Shown here piece by piece: positions 4,634-6,708 of a DNA stretch of 6,708 bases. Source of the DNA: Candidatus Dormiibacterota bacterium. GTDB lineage: Bacteria; Chloroflexota; Dormibacteria; Aeolococcales; Aeolococcaceae. The position numbers and the translations under genes are program-made. The notes below the pieces were generated by a model, which was not told where the DNA came from, did no database searches, and saw nothing but the letters and a program-made list of their open reading frames with translations. The first letter of the stretch is position 1; each line of letters opens with the position of its first letter. The DNA lies in assembly GCA_003135255.1 (NCBI GenBank), contig PLAX01000221.1, positions 1 to 6,708 of the forward strand. Direction: 5' to 3'.

Positions 4634-6541
4634 GTGGACGGTCCGATCGATGATGGGGGGACCGGCCGCGGTGGCGGGATGAGCGGCCGGGGCGGGGACC
4701 GTGACGGAGCACCGGCACCGCGCGGCTCGGGCCGGCGGTTGGGCTTCGCGGCCGCCGGCGTCATGCTCGCGGCGGCCGACACCTACGTGGTGGTGCTCGC
4801 CCTCCCCTCGATCATGGGCGACATCGGCCTGAGCCTCAATCACCTGGAGGCGGCCACCCCGATCATCAGCGGCTTCCTGCTTGGCTACGTCGCGCTGCTG
4901 CCGCTGCTGGGCCGGCTCTCCGACATCCTCGGCCGCGCCCCGGTCTTCGCCGGATGCCTCCTGGTGTTCGCCTTCGGGTCGCTGGTCACGGCGTCGGCCC
5001 AGGACCTCACCGGCGCGGTGGTGGGGCGGGCCCTCCAGGGGGTCGGCGGCGGCGGGTTGGTCCCGGTCACCCTCGCCATCGTCGCCGACCTCTGGCCGGC
5101 CGGGCGCCGCGGCGTCCCCCTCGGCGTCGTCGGCGGCGTCCAGGAGCTGGGCTCGGTGCTCGGTCCCCTCTATGGGGCCGCCATCCTCACCATCTCAACG
5201 TGGAGGCTGATCTTCTGGCTCAATCTGCCCCTCGCCGCCCTTCTCGGCACCGGTTTCCTGCTCGCCCGACCCGCGGCCGGGACGGTGCCGGTCGAACCGG
5301 CCGGCGCCCTGGCTGACGCCACCCGGCGCGCCCCCGGGCAGCCGCCGGCCACCCGTGCCGCACCCGGGCGATCGACGGACCTCCCCGGGATGCTCCTGCT
5401 CGCTGCGGCCATCGTCGCCGGCGGGCTGGCGGTGGCGGCACCCGGCCCGCTCGCCGGGAGCGATGTGTGGGGTGTCCTCTGGGCCCCGCTCATCGGAGGC
5501 TCGGCGTGGACCACGCCGCTGGCCCTGGTCGCGCTGCTGGCTGCCGTTCTCTCCCTCGCGTGGGGGTTGTCGGGAGCGGGGGACGCGCCCCGTCTCCTCC
5601 ACCTGCGGCGCGTCCCCGAGATCTGGAGGCAGGTCGACGGCCCGGGCGGTGCCCTGCTCGCTCTGGTGCTCGCCTTCGTGGTGATCAGCTTCTCCGCCGC
5701 CGACCCGAGCCAGGGCCTGGTGGCGCCGGCCGCCGCGGTGCTGCTGCCCGCCGCCCTGGTGGCGGCCATCGCCCTCGCCATCCGCGAGACCCGAGTCCCC
5801 GCCGCGCTGGTGCCGCTCCGCCAGCTCCGCGACCCCGCCGCCGCCGGCGCCCTGCTCTGCAACCTGGCGATCGGCGCCGGGCTGATGGCGGCGCTGGTCG
5901 ACATCCCCATCTTTGCCCGGGCGACCGCCTACGGCTCACAGCTCGGCGCCGCCCTCGTGCTGCTCCGGCTGCTGGCCGCGGTGCCGGTCGGTGCCGTCCT
6001 TGGCGGCTTCCTCTGCGAGTGGCTCGGCTACCGGGTGACCACGCTGCTCGGGATGGCCCTGACCACCGCGATGTTTGTCCTGATGGGCGGGTGGACGGCG
6101 AGCTCCCTGGGTTCCGGTCTCCGCCTCAGCGACCCGGTGCTGGTCGGCTGCGGCCTCGGCTTCGGGCTCGCCATCGCCCCCATCAACGCGGCCATCCTCG
6201 GGGCCGTTGCCGCTGCCCGGCACGGGCTCGCCGCCGCCCTGGTGGTGGTGGCCCGCATGGTCGGGATGCTGGTCGGGATCTCCCTGCTCACCGCGATCGG
6301 GCTGCACCGCTACTACCGGGAGGCGGCCACCATCCCGTCGCCCGCCGTCCTCTGCCCCGGGCACCCGCTCAGCTGCGCCGCCTACAACGCCCTCTCCCAG
6401 CAGGCGCTGCTCGATGAGCTGCGCACCGTCTTCCTGGCCGCCGCGGTCTGCACCGCGGCGGCGGGGCTCATCGGGGCGGTCATGCTCCGACGCCACCGGG
6501 AGAGCGATCCGGGCGCGATGGCGGCCGCCCTGGGCGCCTGA
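4634..6541 (+). CDS. MFS transporter, Rv1410c/P55-like lipid exporter
   Basis: The protein has 635 residues from GTG 4634, or 620 from ATG 4679. The GTG lies 4 bp after the lipoprotein stop, which suits coupling; neither start has a strong Shine-Dalgarno sequence. Seen: the TM1 segment A-A-A-D49-T-Y-V-V-V with L-P-S-I-M-G-D; motif A, G93-R-L-S-D-I-L-G-R101; L-Q-G-V-G-G-G-G-L-V-P-V-T-L-A (134-148); D-L-W-P-A (152-156); Q170-E171-L-G-S-V-L-G-P-L-Y-G; and V-V-V-A-R-M-V-G-M-L-V-G (537-548). These match, as I recall it, the mycobacterial P55 sequence rather than generic DHA2 drug exporters. D49 and E171 fall where P55 has its essential D22 and E147. Known: P55 with LprG moves triacylglycerols outward and affects envelope permeability and drug tolerance. 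Odd: it is about 100 residues longer than P55 (about 518), with an Ala/Pro-rich cytoplasmic stretch (212-249) and apparently four rather than two linker helices (250-384). C574 and C581 lie in the last extracytoplasmic loop. Drug export is the alternative role. Confidence 0.87.
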   Translation: MDGPIDDGGTGRGGGMSGRGGDRDGAPAPRGSGRRLGFAAAGVMLAAADTYVVVLALPSIMGDIGLSLNHLEAATPIISGFLLGYVALLPLLGRLSDILGRAPVFAGCLLVFAFGSLVTASAQDLTGAVVGRALQGVGGGGLVPVTLAIVADLWPAGRRGVPLGVVGGVQELGSVLGPLYGAAILTISTWRLIFWLNLPLAALLGTGFLLARPAAGTVPVEPAGALADATRRAPGQPPATRAAPGRSTDLPGMLLLAAAIVAGGLAVAAPGPLAGSDVWGVLWAPLIGGSAWTTPLALVALLAAVLSLAWGLSGAGDAPRLLHLRRVPEIWRQVDGPGGALLALVLAFVVISFSAADPSQGLVAPAAAVLLPAALVAAIALAIRETRVPAALVPLRQLRDPAAAGALLCNLAIGAGLMAALVDIPIFARATAYGSQLGAALVLLRLLAAVPVGAVLGGFLCEWLGYRVTTLLGMALTTAMFVLMGGWTASSLGSGLRLSDPVLVGCGLGFGLAIAPINAAILGAVAAARHGLAAALVVVARMVGMLVGISLLTAIGLHRYYREAATIPSPAVLCPGHPLSCAAYNALSQQALLDELRTVFLAAAVCTAAAGLIGAVMLRRHRESDPGAMAAALGA

Positions 6542-6628
6542 GAGGAGCGATCGAGGTCTCCATGGACTTCGGTGGGTTCGCCGTCGGCCGGTGGAGCCCA
6601 AGCGTGCCGGCCGCGGACCAGGCCCTCG

Positions 6629-6634
6629 TACCAT
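6629..6634 (+). promoter_or_regulatory. Possible -10 element of the last gene
   Basis: TACCAT matches TAnnnT and lies 7 nt before ATG 6642, the spacing expected of a leaderless transcript. No convincing -35 is seen about 17 nt upstream. The 100-bp gap after the transporter gene also contains GGCCGG (6586-6591) and CCGGCC (6607-6612), a weak inverted repeat with a long loop. Confidence 0.3.
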
Positions 6635-6641
6635 GTGGTGC

Positions 6642-6708
6642 ATGCCAGCAACCGCCATCGCCCTCGCCGACTTCGACCGGTGTCTCGACGGCTTCACCCT
6701 CCTCGTCG
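6642..6708 (+). CDS. Start of an unidentified gene, 3'-partial
   Basis: ATG 6642 opens a frame that runs to the window end: M-P-A-T-A-I-A-L-A-D-F-D-R-C-L-D-G-F-T-L-L-V. An in-frame ATG at 6633 would add three residues. Support is limited to position, a possible -10 (TACCAT) 7 nt upstream, and G/C preference at third codon positions. Twenty-two codons are too few to assign a family, and it may not be a gene. Confidence 0.35.
   Translation, partial: MPATAIALADFDRCLDGFTLLV

Noticed and set aside
2395..4782. A 795-codon minus-strand open frame spanning several genes
   Set aside because: Only the last 270 residues look like protein (GAGGAG-preceded start at 3207). The rest is Arg/Pro/Gly-rich shadow coding antisense to the lipoprotein gene and out of frame with the 3249-3872 gene.
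6586..6612. GGCCGG...CCGGCC as a terminator after the P55-like gene
   Set aside because: A 6-bp stem around a 15-nt loop without a T-tract is too weak to call.

Overview
The window is about 6.7 kb of very GC-rich DNA (roughly 70% by eye), densely coding, with short intergenic gaps. Codon usage and gene content point to a free-living, soil-type high-GC bacterium of the Actinobacteria/Chloroflexota/Dormibacterota sphere. This is an inference from style only: there is no rRNA, tRNA or other phylogenetic marker in the window. I see no mobile element, CRISPR array or sign of recent transfer.

Layout. (1) Bases 1-686 (+): C-terminal part of a major facilitator transporter of the phosphate:H+ symporter (Pho84/PHS-like) type, cut by the window edge. 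(2) 775-1521 (+): a TauE/SafE-family membrane protein, preceded by a possible 10-codon leader whose stop overlaps the gene's GTG start. (3) 1553-2434 (+): endonuclease IV (nfo) with all nine metal ligands. (4) On the minus strand, 3872-3249 and then 3207-2395: two tandem paralogous four-helix membrane proteins of unknown function, sharing an extracytoplasmic signature between two cysteines and an LGVQPL motif. The second converges on nfo with a 40-bp tail-to-tail overlap that holds a perfect hairpin. (5) Divergent from these across a 43-bp gap, 3916-4629 (+): an LppX/LprAFG-family lipoprotein, followed 4 bp later by 4634-6541 (+), an MFS transporter of the mycobacterial Rv1410c/P55 type. (6) 6642 to the end (+): the first codons of another gene.

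The most notable feature is the lipoprotein + P55-like transporter pair. It has the same gene order as lprG-Rv1410c of Mycobacterium tuberculosis, where the two proteins move triacylglycerol-type lipids from the inner membrane outward. Here the transporter seems to carry a doubled linker-helix region (about 16 helices rather than 14). It lies back to back with the two unknown paralogous membrane proteins, with overlapping divergent promoter-like sequences. Together they could form a cell-envelope lipid module with two uncharacterised components; this grouping is inference from gene neighbourhood only.

Several starts lack a Shine-Dalgarno sequence and instead have an nAnnnT hexamer 6-9 nt before the start codon, which suggests leaderless transcripts are common here. 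The clear exception is the 3207 start, which has GAGGAG at 7-nt spacing and probably follows its paralog in an operon.
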